Positions 8,882 to 16,554 of a DNA stretch of 64,000 bases are shown here, piece by piece. Source of the stretch: Pseudomonas sp. Root562 (lineage in GTDB: Bacteria; Pseudomonadota; Gammaproteobacteria; Pseudomonadales; Pseudomonadaceae); the NCBI RefSeq assembly GCF_001427125.1, contig NZ_LMGK01000006.1, forward strand, positions 186,717 through 250,716, read 5' to 3'. The position numbers were made by a program, and so were the translations under genes. The notes under the pieces were generated by a model that did not search any database, was not told the origin of the DNA, and saw only the letters and a list, made by a program, of their open reading frames with translations. Every line of letters begins with the position of its first letter. Position 1 is the first letter of the stretch.

Positions 8882-10180
8882 ATGAAACAGAACTCTTCAA
8901 TCCAACAGCATGTAAACAGCTACTACGCCGCCACTCGCAACTTCACCGGTGATTTCCCGGTGCTCGAAGGCGCGGTGGACTGCGATGTCTGCGTGATCGG
9001 CGCAGGCTACACCGGGCTGTCTTCGGCGCTGTTCCTGGCCGAAGCGGGCTACAGCGTCACCGTGCTTGAAGCGGCGAAAGTCGGCTTCGGCGCCAGCGGG
9101 CGCAACGGTGGGCAACTGGTCAACTCCTACAGTCGCGACGTCGATGTCATCGAAGAGCGCTATGGCGACAAGACTGCCGAAGTGCTCGGCAGCATGATTT
9201 TCGAAGGCGCCGACATCATCCGTCAGCGCATACAGCACTACGACATCCAGTGCGACTACCGCCCCGGCGGCATTTTCGCGGCGATGAACAAAAAGCAACT
9301 CAAAGGTCTGGCCGAGCAGAAGAAGAGCTGGGAACGCTACGGCAACAAAAACCTGACACTGCTCGGCGAAGCCGATATCAAGCGCGAAGTCGGTTCCCAG
9401 GCGTACGTCGGTGGCTTGCTGGATATGCAGGGTGGTCACATCCATCCGCTCAACCTGGCCCTTGGTGAGGCTTCGGCAATCATCGGCCTGGGTGGCAAGA
9501 TTTACGAACAATCGGCGGCGGTGGAAATCACTTACGGCGAACCGATCACTGTGCGCACGGCCAAAGGCGTGGTGAAGGCCAAGTACCTGTTGATCGCCGG
9601 TAACGCCTACCTGCCGCAAGGCCTCGACAACCGAGTGACCAGCAAGAGCATGCCGTGCGGCTCGCAGATCGTCGTTACCGAGCCGTTGTCGGCGCAGCAA
9701 GCGCGTAGCCTGATCAAGAACAACTACTGCGTTGAAGACTGCAACTACCTGCTCGATTACTACCGCCTGACCGCCGACAACCGCTTGCTGTACGGCGGCG
9801 GTGTGGTCTACGGCGCCCGTGAACCGGACGACATCGAGCAACTGATCCGCCCGAAAATCCTCAAGACCTTCCCGCAACTGAAGGACGTGAAGATCGACTA
9901 TCGCTGGACCGGCAACTTCCTGCTGACCATGTCGCGCATGCCGCAATTCGGCCGTATCGAAAAAAACGCCTACTACATGCAGGGCTACAGCGGCCACGGC
10001 GTCACCTGTTCGCACCTGGCCGGCAAGCTGATTTCGGAAATGATCCGCGGCGACGCCGAGCGTTTCGACGCGTTTGCCTCGCTGCCGCACATGCCAATGA
10101 TCGGTGGGCGAACCTTCTCGGCACCGCTGACCGCCCTTGGCGCGGTGTACTACTCGCTGCGTGATCGGTTCGGCATCTAA
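8882..10180 (+). CDS. puuB: Gamma-glutamylputrescine oxidase (FAD-dependent, PuuB/PauB-like)
   Basis: DAO-type flavoprotein of 432 residues that oxidises gamma-glutamylputrescine to the aldehyde and hydrogen peroxide. The Rossmann FAD motif is VIGAGYTGLSSALFLAEAG at about residues 39-57, followed by GFGASGRNGGQ, the typical PuuB stretch. The C-terminal YMQGYSGHGV closes the FAD site. The start follows CGGAG at good spacing. It is the last enzyme gene of the plus-strand set and ends at a terminator hairpin at 10191-10226. A paralogue is at 18723-20009. Confidence 0.88.
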   Translation: MKQNSSIQQHVNSYYAATRNFTGDFPVLEGAVDCDVCVIGAGYTGLSSALFLAEAGYSVTVLEAAKVGFGASGRNGGQLVNSYSRDVDVIEERYGDKTAEVLGSMIFEGADIIRQRIQHYDIQCDYRPGGIFAAMNKKQLKGLAEQKKSWERYGNKNLTLLGEADIKREVGSQAYVGGLLDMQGGHIHPLNLALGEASAIIGLGGKIYEQSAAVEITYGEPITVRTAKGVVKAKYLLIAGNAYLPQGLDNRVTSKSMPCGSQIVVTEPLSAQQARSLIKNNYCVEDCNYLLDYYRLTADNRLLYGGGVVYGAREPDDIEQLIRPKILKTFPQLKDVKIDYRWTGNFLLTMSRMPQFGRIEKNAYYMQGYSGHGVTCSHLAGKLISEMIRGDAERFDAFASLPHMPMIGGRTFSAPLTALGAVYYSLRDRFGI

Positions 10181-10190
10181 GTGTTACCTC

Positions 10191-10226
10191 ACCGGTGGTG
10201 CCCCAATCAGGTGCCGCCGGTTTTTT
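10191..10226 (+). terminator. Rho-independent terminator after puuB
   Basis: A 12-bp stem with three G-T pairs (10191-10202 with 10210-10221), a 7-base loop and then a T6 run. It separates puuB from the regulator gene. Confidence 0.8.
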
Positions 10227-10295
10227 ACATCAAAAGCATCGCTTCCCCCCCGGTGGGAGCCGGCGTGCTGACGATTGCGGTGTGCCAGTTCAAAT

Positions 10296-10387
10296 TGTAG
10301 GAGCAAGGCTTGCCCGCGATAGCACCCGTTCAGACGGCATTTGAACCGTCTGACAGACCGCTATCGCGAGCAAGCTTTGCGCCTACA
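10296..10387. repeat. REP pair, tgtaggagcaaggcttg type
   Basis: Outer arms tgtaggagcaaggcttgcccgcgat and a diverged complement enclose a perfect cagacgg/ccgtctg hairpin. Arms resemble those at 56785-56852. Confidence 0.8.
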
Positions 10388-10424
10388 GCAACATCCACAA
10401 ACGTGATTTAATAGCCGCCTTTCA

Positions 10425-10444
10425 CGTTTCCGGGACCGGAAAAC
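10425..10444. promoter_or_regulatory. Palindrome upstream of the cupin regulator, possible autoregulatory site
   Basis: cgtttccgg-ga-ccggaaaacg is symmetric apart from one extra A and lies about 60 bases before the regulator ATG. Such placement fits an operator or a 5' leader hairpin. No matching copy of this sequence is evident near puuA. Confidence 0.35.
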
Positions 10445-10506
10445 GGCGTGATTCGCGCCGGCCATCCACCCCCATTACCCTTAAGTACCAAGCACATAAG
10501 GCTGTC

Positions 10507-11055
10507 ATGGACACGGGCTCACGACTCAAATTAGTACGCGAAAGCTACAAACTGTCCCAGCGCGAGCTGGCCCGGCGTAGCGGCGTCACCAATGCCACCA
10601 TTTCCCTGATCGAACAGAATCGAGTCAGTCCTTCCGTCAGCTCCCTGAAAAAGCTGCTCGAAGGCATCCCCATGTCCTTGGCCGACTTTTTCACCTTCGA
10701 CCAGCCACCCCGGGAACACCAATACGTCTTCCGCGCCAACGAACAACCTGACCTGGGTCGCCACGGTCTGCGCCTGCTGTTGATCGGCGCTTCCGTACCG
10801 AGCCGGCAGATGCGTTTGCTGCGCGAGCAGTACGCGCCGGGTGCCAGTTCCGGTGAAGAGCCGATCGTGCATTCCGAAGGCGAAGAGTGCGGGCTGGTGA
10901 CGCGCGGTACGGTCGAGCTCACCGTTGATGGCCAGATCAGCGTACTGAATGCCGGGGATGGCTATTACTTCCCGACAACGCTGCCGCACCGGTTCAGGAA
11001 TATCGGGGCGGATGAGGCGGAAATCATCAGTGCGAATACGCCGGCGAACTTCTGA
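10507..11055 (+). CDS. puuR: XRE-family regulator with C-terminal cupin (PuuR/PauR-like)
   Basis: A 182-residue DNA-binding protein. The helix-turn-helix is at about residues 5-60 (SQRELARRSGVTNATISLIE), and the cupin at about 110-180 (HSEGEECGLVTRGTVELTVDG, then YYFPTTLPHRFRN). This architecture matches PuuR of Escherichia coli and PauR of P. aeruginosa, which repress polyamine catabolism genes and respond to gamma-glutamylated intermediates or polyamines. Its position directly after the puu genes supports that role. It has its own upstream region after a terminator. The exact ligand is not inferable. Confidence 0.88.
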   Translation: MDTGSRLKLVRESYKLSQRELARRSGVTNATISLIEQNRVSPSVSSLKKLLEGIPMSLADFFTFDQPPREHQYVFRANEQPDLGRHGLRLLLIGASVPSRQMRLLREQYAPGASSGEEPIVHSEGEECGLVTRGTVELTVDGQISVLNAGDGYYFPTTLPHRFRNIGADEAEIISANTPANF

Positions 11056-11165
11056 CCGGGCAGCCCTTTGTTGTCGGTCGCGTTCGCAATGTCGCATCAA
11101 TGGAAACTATTGCCTGCCACATCGTCTAAATTTCAGGGACTACTCCCGTCACGAAGGAACGACTC

Positions 11166-11636
11166 ATGATCAGGTCTCGATCGTTGATTGCAGCGGTGAC
11201 AAGCGTGGTGCTGGTTTTCGGCTCTGTGACTGCCCTGGCAGATCCCGGTAACGGGAAAGGTCAAGGGAACGGCAAGAACCACCCACAAAATGCCCAGGAC
11301 CACGGCAACCAGGGCAGCCATGGCAACAAAGGAAAAAATTCCGGGGGCGGTGACTGGGGCAACGGCCCGAGCATCAATCGCTCAAATATCGTTGGCATTG
11401 TTGATGGCTACCGCGATTACTGGAGCCCAGGTCCTGCATTGCCACCGGGCATCCAAAAGAATCTTGCTCGCGGCAAGCCGCTTCCGCCAGGCATTGCCAA
11501 GAAGCTCGATGGCCGGTTGATCGGCAGATTGCCTCATTATGACGGGTACGAGTGGCAGCAAGTCGGCACGGATTTGATCCTGGTCGCGCTGGCTTCCGGG
11601 CTGATCTACGAAATTGTAAATAATGTGTTTGATTGA
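11166..11636 (+). CDS. Secreted CigR/RcnB-like protein
   Basis: This 156-residue protein has a signal peptide (cleavage near VTALA at about residue 26), then a low-complexity His/Asn/Gly/Lys segment at about 28-75. A conserved C-terminal half repeats the LPPGIQKNL / LPPGIAKKL motif and ends in a hydrophobic helix. The PPGI-K repeats and the tail are typical of proteins named after the Salmonella anti-virulence factor CigR. The role in Pseudomonas is unknown, and the name should not be read as function. AAGGAA precedes the start. It lies just upstream of another small secreted glycine/histidine-rich protein. Confidence 0.65.
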   Translation: MIRSRSLIAAVTSVVLVFGSVTALADPGNGKGQGNGKNHPQNAQDHGNQGSHGNKGKNSGGGDWGNGPSINRSNIVGIVDGYRDYWSPGPALPPGIQKNLARGKPLPPGIAKKLDGRLIGRLPHYDGYEWQQVGTDLILVALASGLIYEIVNNVFD

Positions 11637-11694
11637 AGTTTGCACGCAGGAGCGGCCTGTCAGCCGTCCGTCGCGGTCTTTTGAACCGAAAGGG

Positions 11695-11724
11695 TGATAT
11701 CGCGTCTTACGTTACGCGATATCA
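11695..11724. promoter_or_regulatory. 30-bp inverted repeat before the glycine-rich gene
   Basis: Perfect 10-bp arms tgatatcgcg and cgcgatatca are separated by exactly 10 bases, so arm centres are two helical turns apart. With one bulge the arms extend to ggg...ccc. It ends 18 bases before the ATG at 11743, overlapping or just preceding the ribosome site, so it could be an operator for a dimeric repressor or a leader hairpin. No T run follows it. Confidence 0.55.
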
Positions 11725-11742
11725 ACCCCTACGGAAGCAATC

Positions 11743-12237
11743 ATGCTTTTAAAAAACAAGAGTCTTCTAGCTGTCATGTCCTGCGCTTTGATGTTGGCAG
11801 CGGCCCCGTTGTTACCTGCTGACTTTTCCTTGATCAGTTCAGCAGCTGCCAAAGAAGGCGGCGGTGGTGGTGGCGGCGGTGGCGGTGGCGGCGGTGGTGG
11901 AAACGGTGGAGGCCACGGCGGCGGGAATGGTGGTGGTCACAGCGGTGGTCGCAGCGGTTCCGATCACGGCGGCAGCTCCGCCAGCAGCGGTCATGGCAAG
12001 GGTCTGGCCAGCGATCATGCCGGTAAAGCCACCCGCAATCACGGGGTGAGCGGTAACCATTATGGCAGTGAGCGCAATGACGACAACGGTCATGGCACCG
12101 CGACTTCAGGCATTGCCAGTTCGAAAGACACCCGTGGCATCAGCAAAGCCCGGGCCGTCTCGACGACTACACCGGGTGATCACAACACCAAGGGACTGAC
12201 CAATGCCGGTCCGTCGGGGTCGAAAAAAACCCATTGA
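11743..12237 (+). CDS. Secreted glycine-rich protein of unknown function
   Basis: This 164-residue protein has a signal-like N-terminus with a hydrophobic stretch at about residues 8-24 and a likely cleavage after SSAAA near residue 36. A nearly pure glycine tract follows (residues 39-70, interrupted by Asn and His), then a Ser/His/Gly/Asp-rich polar tail. There is no cysteine in the mature part and no recognisable fold; the composition predicts disorder. CGGAAG precedes the start and a strong terminator follows, so it is a single-gene transcript. I do not recognise the family. It may be a cell-surface or periplasmic disordered protein; this is inference from composition only. Confidence 0.6.
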   Translation: MLLKNKSLLAVMSCALMLAAAPLLPADFSLISSAAAKEGGGGGGGGGGGGGGGNGGGHGGGNGGGHSGGRSGSDHGGSSASSGHGKGLASDHAGKATRNHGVSGNHYGSERNDDNGHGTATSGIASSKDTRGISKARAVSTTTPGDHNTKGLTNAGPSGSKKTH

Positions 12238-12575
12238 GTCGTGGTTGAGGCAATCCGCTTGAGCCGTAAAGAAAACCCGCAGTGATGCGGGTTTTTTTCG
12301 CCTGGCGTTTCGGCGCTGTTTCTTGCGCACCTTGGGTGCGCGTCGTTCATGCGAACCCGTTCCTCATCACAAAGTGATAACGCTTAAGTGTATGGCCGAT
12401 ACGAAAGCTAACGTTCGTCGGATGTCAGGTTGCTATCACTGCATTCGCCTGCTCATTCCGGCACGGCTGCTAAGCTTCGTCGTTGCAGCGTCCGAGCCTG
12501 TTCTCGGCTGACGTTGCGTGTGTACCCACGGAGTACGATTTCTATTCCTGTCGGCAACCTGCACGGAGGCAGGCG
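12238..12575. other. Gene-free stretch before the winged-helix regulator
   Basis: This holds the terminator at 12272-12298 and a small hairpin gcgcac-cttgg-gtgcgc at 12325-12341, followed by the upstream region of the regulator. Nothing else supported. Confidence 0.5.
12272..12298 (+). terminator. Rho-independent terminator after the glycine-rich gene
   Basis: The 9-bp stem aaaacccgc/gcgggtttt with a 6-base loop runs into T7. It lies 35 bases after the stop codon. Confidence 0.9.
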
Positions 12576-13379
12576 ATGGTGATCAAGAGCATGGTCGAAT
12601 CGAGTGCGGACGGGCTTCCCGAACCGCTTGATCGAGAAGAAATGGAGCGGGTGCTGGCGTCGTTGCTGGCCAGTCCGTTATTTGCCAAATCGCGGCGCAT
12701 GGGCAGTTTGTTGCGCTTTCTGGTCGAGCATGACCTGCAATCTTCCAACACCCAGCTCACCGAGTACGCCATTGGCATCGCGGTGTTTCGTCGTGATCCG
12801 GCCGTCTATTGCACCGGTGACGATCCGGTGGTGCGGGTGCAGGTCGGCCGGTTGCGGCGCAAGCTCGCCGCGCATTACGCCACCAGCGGCCAGCAAGAGC
12901 CGGTACGGCTGAGCATTCCCCCGGGTTGTTATCGCTTGGTGTATCAGCGTTTTCGGCATAAACACATCGGCACGCGCCACCCGGTGTTGCAGATCCAGCC
13001 GTTCACCTGCATTACCCGCGACGGCGACGATTTTGCCCGAGGGCTGTGTGAGGAGTTGAGCTGCCGCTTGTTTGAGTCATTCGAACAAACCCAAACAGGC
13101 ACCAACCATGTATTGCTGAAAGTGCCGCGCAACAGCGTCAAAGCTGCCGCGATGGGGCGCGGTGGACGCTACTGCTATTGCCTGGAGGGCAGCGTGCGGG
13201 TCGAGCCGGCACGGGTGCGGGCGTCGTTGCGGCTGGTGGATGTAGCGCAGGGGCGGATTCGCTGGTCGGCACAGTTCGACCGCAACCAGCCTTATGGCAT
13301 CGCCACCCAGGAAGCGTTGGCCGAGTCGATCTGCCTGTCGTTGACGGGCTACTTTGCCAACGGCGCGATCGACGAGTAA
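12576..13379 (+). CDS. Winged-helix regulator with TolB-N/FlgO-like C-terminal domain
   Basis: A 267-residue protein of two parts. Residues about 15-125 match the winged-helix module that often precedes adenylate-cyclase or TolB-type domains (SRRMGSLLRFLVEH, LTEYAIGIAVFRRDPAVY, DPVVRVQVGRLRRKLAAHY, SIPPGCYRLVYQ). Residues about 145-260 resemble the TolB amino-terminal/FlgO-like domain (DGDDFARGLCEELSCRLF, YCYCLEGSVRVE, RASLRLVDVAQGRIRWSAQFD, EALAESICLSLTGYF). The start at 12576 is fixed by GGAGG six bases upstream; the longer frame lacks a site. It is convergent with the unrecognised gene at 13414-14151. DNA binding is likely; target genes are unknown. Confidence 0.7.
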   Translation: MVIKSMVESSADGLPEPLDREEMERVLASLLASPLFAKSRRMGSLLRFLVEHDLQSSNTQLTEYAIGIAVFRRDPAVYCTGDDPVVRVQVGRLRRKLAAHYATSGQQEPVRLSIPPGCYRLVYQRFRHKHIGTRHPVLQIQPFTCITRDGDDFARGLCEELSCRLFESFEQTQTGTNHVLLKVPRNSVKAAAMGRGGRYCYCLEGSVRVEPARVRASLRLVDVAQGRIRWSAQFDRNQPYGIATQEALAESICLSLTGYFANGAIDE

Positions 13380-13381
13380 AA

Positions 13382-13403
13382 GGGGCGACCCTGAGGCCGC
13401 CCC
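13382..13403. terminator. Convergent terminator hairpin
   Basis: ggggcg/cgcccc stem between two convergent genes. Read on the minus strand it ends in TTTT and so terminates the 13414-14151 gene. Its core gcgaccc-t-gaggccgcc is shared with the hairpin at 14312-14335. Confidence 0.75.
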
Positions 13404-13413
13404 GTTGCAGGGG

Positions 13414-14151
13414 TTACACGGTTTTCCATTGACCGCCTTCGTAAAGGCGACCTGCGGTGTTATCGAACGTCAGGTCGATTTCGATCGCCTTGGAGCGTGA
13501 GGTACTGAACATGGTGCTGGTCTGCACGTTCTGTTCGAACCACACGAGGATGGTTTCGACGGGGGTCAACACCGTGTTGCCGGTGACCACCTGATCGACG
13601 GCCACATAGATCGGCGTACTGACCTGTTTGCCATCGATGCCGGTGGACAATTGGTTGATGCCTGGATGAATCGGTGCGTAGTTGTTCACGAAGGTCATGG
13701 AGATGTCCGGCCCCCCCGTTACCGCCGGGCTCAACAGGCCGTGTTCATCGAGTGTCGAAGTCTGCCCCAATCCTATGTTGACGATATTGGTCGAGACTTT
13801 GACCTGAACGTTTTCCTTGAACACGTTGGAAGCGAACAGCTGATATTGCGGAGTCCAGCTGAACTCGTTGTTGCTCAGGTATGCGTCATACGACTGCCAG
13901 ACCACGTTGTAGTCTGCTGTGCCGACTTTCTTGGCAAAGCACAGCTTGTAGCCAGATTTTTTCAGCAGGGTCAGATCGCCGGCGGCGATCTCGATGGTGA
14001 CGACTTTTTGCGTTGCCGCCAGGGCGGATCTCAGTACCCGGTTATAGTCTGACGTCTTCAGTTGCGTTGCACCCATGATCGATTTGACGGCTTCTTGCAC
14101 ATCATTGTGAAGCTGCTGGCTTTGTTGGCTGACAGCAATTGATTTGCTCAT
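13414..14151 (-). CDS. Unrecognised beta-rich protein
   Basis: A 245-residue protein without signal peptide or membrane segment. Residues about 1-50 look helical (SQQSQQLHNDVQEAVKSIMG). The remainder alternates beta-type strands with aromatic/Asn turns, including a YDAYLSNNEFSWTPQYQLF segment and a VNNYAPIHPGINQL segment. One cysteine. The start at 14151 is fixed by GAGGGAACC. It ends at a T-run terminator. The 78-residue gene at 14344-14580 lies 192 bases upstream on the same strand with a similar ribosome site and the same 3' hairpin core, so the two probably belong together. I do not recognise either family. Confidence 0.6.
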   Translation of the reverse strand: MSKSIAVSQQSQQLHNDVQEAVKSIMGATQLKTSDYNRVLRSALAATQKVVTIEIAAGDLTLLKKSGYKLCFAKKVGTADYNVVWQSYDAYLSNNEFSWTPQYQLFASNVFKENVQVKVSTNIVNIGLGQTSTLDEHGLLSPAVTGGPDISMTFVNNYAPIHPGINQLSTGIDGKQVSTPIYVAVDQVVTGNTVLTPVETILVWFEQNVQTSTMFSTSRSKAIEIDLTFDNTAGRLYEGGQWKTV

Positions 14152-14311
14152 GGTTCCCTCTTCCTTGGTGGTGTGTTGGGCAATCAATGGGGCGGCGGAG
14201 AGTGATCCCGGTCGGTCCATTGAGGGCTTCACTCTAGGTTCATGGGGCAGGGGAGCGAAGTATCTTGGCGTTACAGGCGGGTAACCGCGTTGTATCAAAT
14301 GCAAGCAACGA

Positions 14312-14335
14312 CGAGGCGACCCAGAGGCCGCCTCG
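14312..14335 (-). terminator. Hairpin between the two unrecognised minus-strand genes
   Basis: cgaggcg/cgcctcg stem just after the 14344-14580 gene. No T run follows on the minus strand, so read-through into 14151-13414 is possible. Shares its loop and inner stem with the hairpin at 13382-13403. Confidence 0.5.
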
Positions 14336-14343
14336 CCCTGGTT

Positions 14344-14580
14344 TCAAGCGGCCTGCGCGTCGGCCCAGACGAAATTCCAGCTGGTACGTTTGCCCTTGGC
14401 GACCTCGATCAGCTTGTTCTCATACACGGTGTGATTGACCACGCCGGTGTAAGTCAAGGTACGGGCAGCATTGGTGCCGCTGCACTCGCCCGGTGTTCCG
14501 CCAGCCTCGACCATGGCTTTTTTCATGTCGGCTTCCGACGGGGCACTGCTCTGGTTTTTTTCCACTTTCACAAAACTCAT
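14344..14580 (-). CDS. Small unrecognised protein
   Basis: A 78-residue protein, MSFVKVEKNQ onward, with a short acidic/polar N-terminal half and a beta-like C-terminal half (TLTYTGVVNHTVYENKLIEV, then WNFVWADAQ). No signal peptide. AGAGGTGA stands at proper spacing before the ATG at 14580; the frame extension to 14661 has no such site. It is the upstream member of the pair with 13414-14151. No family recognised, and the short length keeps confidence moderate. Confidence 0.55.
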   Translation of the reverse strand: MSFVKVEKNQSSAPSEADMKKAMVEAGGTPGECSGTNAARTLTYTGVVNHTVYENKLIEVAKGKRTSWNFVWADAQAA

Positions 14581-14935
14581 GATTTCACCTCTTCCGTGAT
14601 GGGGGATCGGCGCAGGGCAAGGCCGACAGGCTGTCAACCCTGAAAACTCACCGAAGGCCATACTCTATTGGCCTGCCTCGCGGCGCAGAAGTGACAACTG
14701 CGTCGCTGAGGTAACACGCGGGAAACAGTAGAAGGCGCTGAGGTATCCGCGATGTATCACTCGCGGCAATTCATCAAGGTACGAGATGCCTCGCGTTCTG
14801 CGGACGATTGGGCGCGTGCGCTCATAGCGACCATTCATTTGCTCGATACTCATCATTAAGCAATGCAAGTTCTGTTTTTCTGTCATCAGAGGAGGATAGG
14901 GTCATATCGATCTCGCCTTTGAAGGAATCAGCGCG
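14581..14935. other. Gene-free divergent region
   Basis: 355 bases between divergent genes. A 73-codon minus-strand frame at 14665-14886 lacks a ribosome site and coding character. The gap should hold promoters for both sides; no palindrome stands out. Confidence 0.5.
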
Positions 14936-15604
14936 ATGAGAATGTCGACCTTGCTGGCTTTTATCGCCGTATTAAGCGGTGGCTTTGCTGTTGCCGATCC
15001 GGCCGTTGCGGCTGACCCGTCCTGCCACTTCCTGCCCATTGCCGACAGTGCTGCCAGTTTGCGACAGGCGAAGACCGTGGCGGTGCTCTATAGCGAAAAC
15101 ACCCTTAACACCCAGCAATACCTCGAGCGCTACCACGCGGTGGCAGTGAACGGTGCGAAGAATCCCCAGCTGGATTCGCGGATCAGCCAGGCGTTTGTTG
15201 ACAGCTCCGATCCGCAACGGGCGATCAATTGGTTGATGGCGTCGTTGCAGAAAGAGTTCGCGTCGGTAACGGTCTACGACAGCCTGGATGCAGCGGTACA
15301 GGCCCATCCGGATGTGGTAGTGATGCTCGACACTTACAGCCGCCTGGTCTCCAAGCGCAACAGCCAGGTTGAAGCGCGGTTCATGGCCAAATTCTACGAT
15401 GCGAACTTGCAGTACATCGGCCAGGCTGAAGGTTCGCGTGCTCAACAAATGCCTTCGGTGTGGGTGCATGGCAAGGCCGCGCCGCAGATTGCCGCGCAGA
15501 TTGGTCAGCAGACCGAACTACAAGTGAATGCCTTGAAGCAGTTCGATGCAGCGTTGAAGGCGCTGGTGAACACAGGCGCTGCGGGGCATGTCGCGAGTAA
15601 TTGA
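14936..15604 (+). CDS. Periplasmic protein of unknown function
   Basis: This 222-residue protein has a signal peptide (cleavage near AVAA at about residue 26) and one cysteine soon after in PSCHFLPIADSA. The body alternates strands and helices, with an AKTVAVLYSENTL strand at about 43-55, a VVVMLDTYSR strand at about 124-133 and a C-terminal helical stretch. AAGGAA precedes the ATG; a second ATG two codons later is also possible. The layout is somewhat like CsgG/LpoB-type periplasmic domains, but I cannot name the family. It is monocistronic as far as I can see. Confidence 0.6.
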   Translation: MRMSTLLAFIAVLSGGFAVADPAVAADPSCHFLPIADSAASLRQAKTVAVLYSENTLNTQQYLERYHAVAVNGAKNPQLDSRISQAFVDSSDPQRAINWLMASLQKEFASVTVYDSLDAAVQAHPDVVVMLDTYSRLVSKRNSQVEARFMAKFYDANLQYIGQAEGSRAQQMPSVWVHGKAAPQIAAQIGQQTELQVNALKQFDAALKALVNTGAAGHVASN

Positions 15605-15948
15605 TGCACGTGCAGCAGAGCCAGGCTGCAGTAGACGCAGTGTAGATAGCGTTTGCGTCAGGTAAGTTTGGAAACGCGAAAGCTCAACCGACGACTGGTG
15701 AAATAAATGCTTGAGCGGTAGCCGGTCATGCCGCTTGTCGAATCTGAAAAATCTTTGAATAAACTTTCTCCTGTCCATCACCTTCAGATGACTGTGGACG
15801 CCGCATTCAGTGAATCACCGAGTGAGTATCGGCGCCTTTTTGGCCTGAGGAGTTTGGTCATGTGCCTGCGTAACAAAGGCATCATGATGTTTCTTGATGC
15901 CGCATTGGGTTGTACGCGACCGTACTAACCGATCAGAGTGAGTCTATC
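15605..15948. other. Gene-free stretch
   Basis: 344 bases with no convincing gene. A small stem ggcatca/tgatgcc is present near 15879-15902. A 66-codon plus-strand frame at 15728-15928 lacks a ribosome site and coding character. Confidence 0.5.
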
Positions 15949-16485
15949 GTGCCGAAAATTTTGACCTCCTACATCGACGAAACCGAATTGAGCGAGCACA
16001 ACGCAAAGATGTTCGGATCGCCCAAGGAGCGGTTGGATTTCTACCGAAGGGAGATTCAATACGAAACCAGTATTCTGGCCAATCGAACAGACGCTTACTT
16101 GGCCGCTCAGTCATTTTTGGTGATTGCCTTTGCGTCCTGCATGGCCAATCTGAACCCCGAGTGGGGGAAACTGTTTACGTTGGTGGTACCACCGTTTCTG
16201 GCGCTGTTTGGGGTACTCAGCTCACTGAACGCCTGGCCCGGCATACGAGCGGCCTATGACATCATCGATCATTGGTATTTCAAACAGAGTGAGCTGCTTC
16301 GCAGTGAACCACTAATGGGATTGGCCTATGACGAATCGCCTTTGTTTTCCGAACGAGAGTCCACCCATAAGGGCTACCGCAAAGCCTTGCTGTTTTCGGT
16401 TCGTACGCCATGGATTTTTACGACGTTCTGGATAGTGCTGGGGGCCTGGTCGATCTTCATTCAAGTGACAAACCCAGGCGCGTGA
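15949..16485 (+). CDS. Small inner-membrane protein of unknown function
   Basis: With the GTG start at 15949 (CAGAGTGAG six bases upstream) the protein has 178 residues; a TTG at 15910 would add 13 but has no ribosome site. An acidic helical N-terminal part (about 1-45) precedes two closely spaced membrane helices (about 50-70 and 75-98). A cytoplasmic helical region follows, then a third hydrophobic helix near the C-terminus (WIFTTFWIVLGAWSIFIQV). The layout of helix, paired membrane helices and helix is reminiscent of small membrane effectors of the SLATT/RipA sort, but no diagnostic motif is visible and no nucleotide-signalling gene is adjacent. The next gene, an esterase-like protein, starts 69 bases downstream. 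Confidence 0.6.
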   Translation: MPKILTSYIDETELSEHNAKMFGSPKERLDFYRREIQYETSILANRTDAYLAAQSFLVIAFASCMANLNPEWGKLFTLVVPPFLALFGVLSSLNAWPGIRAAYDIIDHWYFKQSELLRSEPLMGLAYDESPLFSERESTHKGYRKALLFSVRTPWIFTTFWIVLGAWSIFIQVTNPGA

Positions 16486-16554
16486 GATGAGTGATTCTGC
16501 TCAATGTTGTGTGTGGAAAGGGTATGCAGGGAAAGTATGCCAAGGGGCAAAACG

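Larger units (their letters stand above)
10227..10506. other. Gap between puuB terminator and the regulator gene
   Basis: With the terminator, 326 bases lie between the two genes. The gap holds the REP at 10296-10387, a palindrome at 10425-10444 and the presumed promoter and leader of the regulator. No further reading frame is convincing. Confidence 0.6.

Noticed and set aside
14665..14886. 73-codon minus-strand frame between the small unknown gene and the periplasmic-protein gene
   Set aside because: No ribosome site, no recognisable sequence, and it occupies the divergent promoter region.
15728..15928. 66-codon plus-strand frame
   Set aside because: No ribosome site and no protein-like character.
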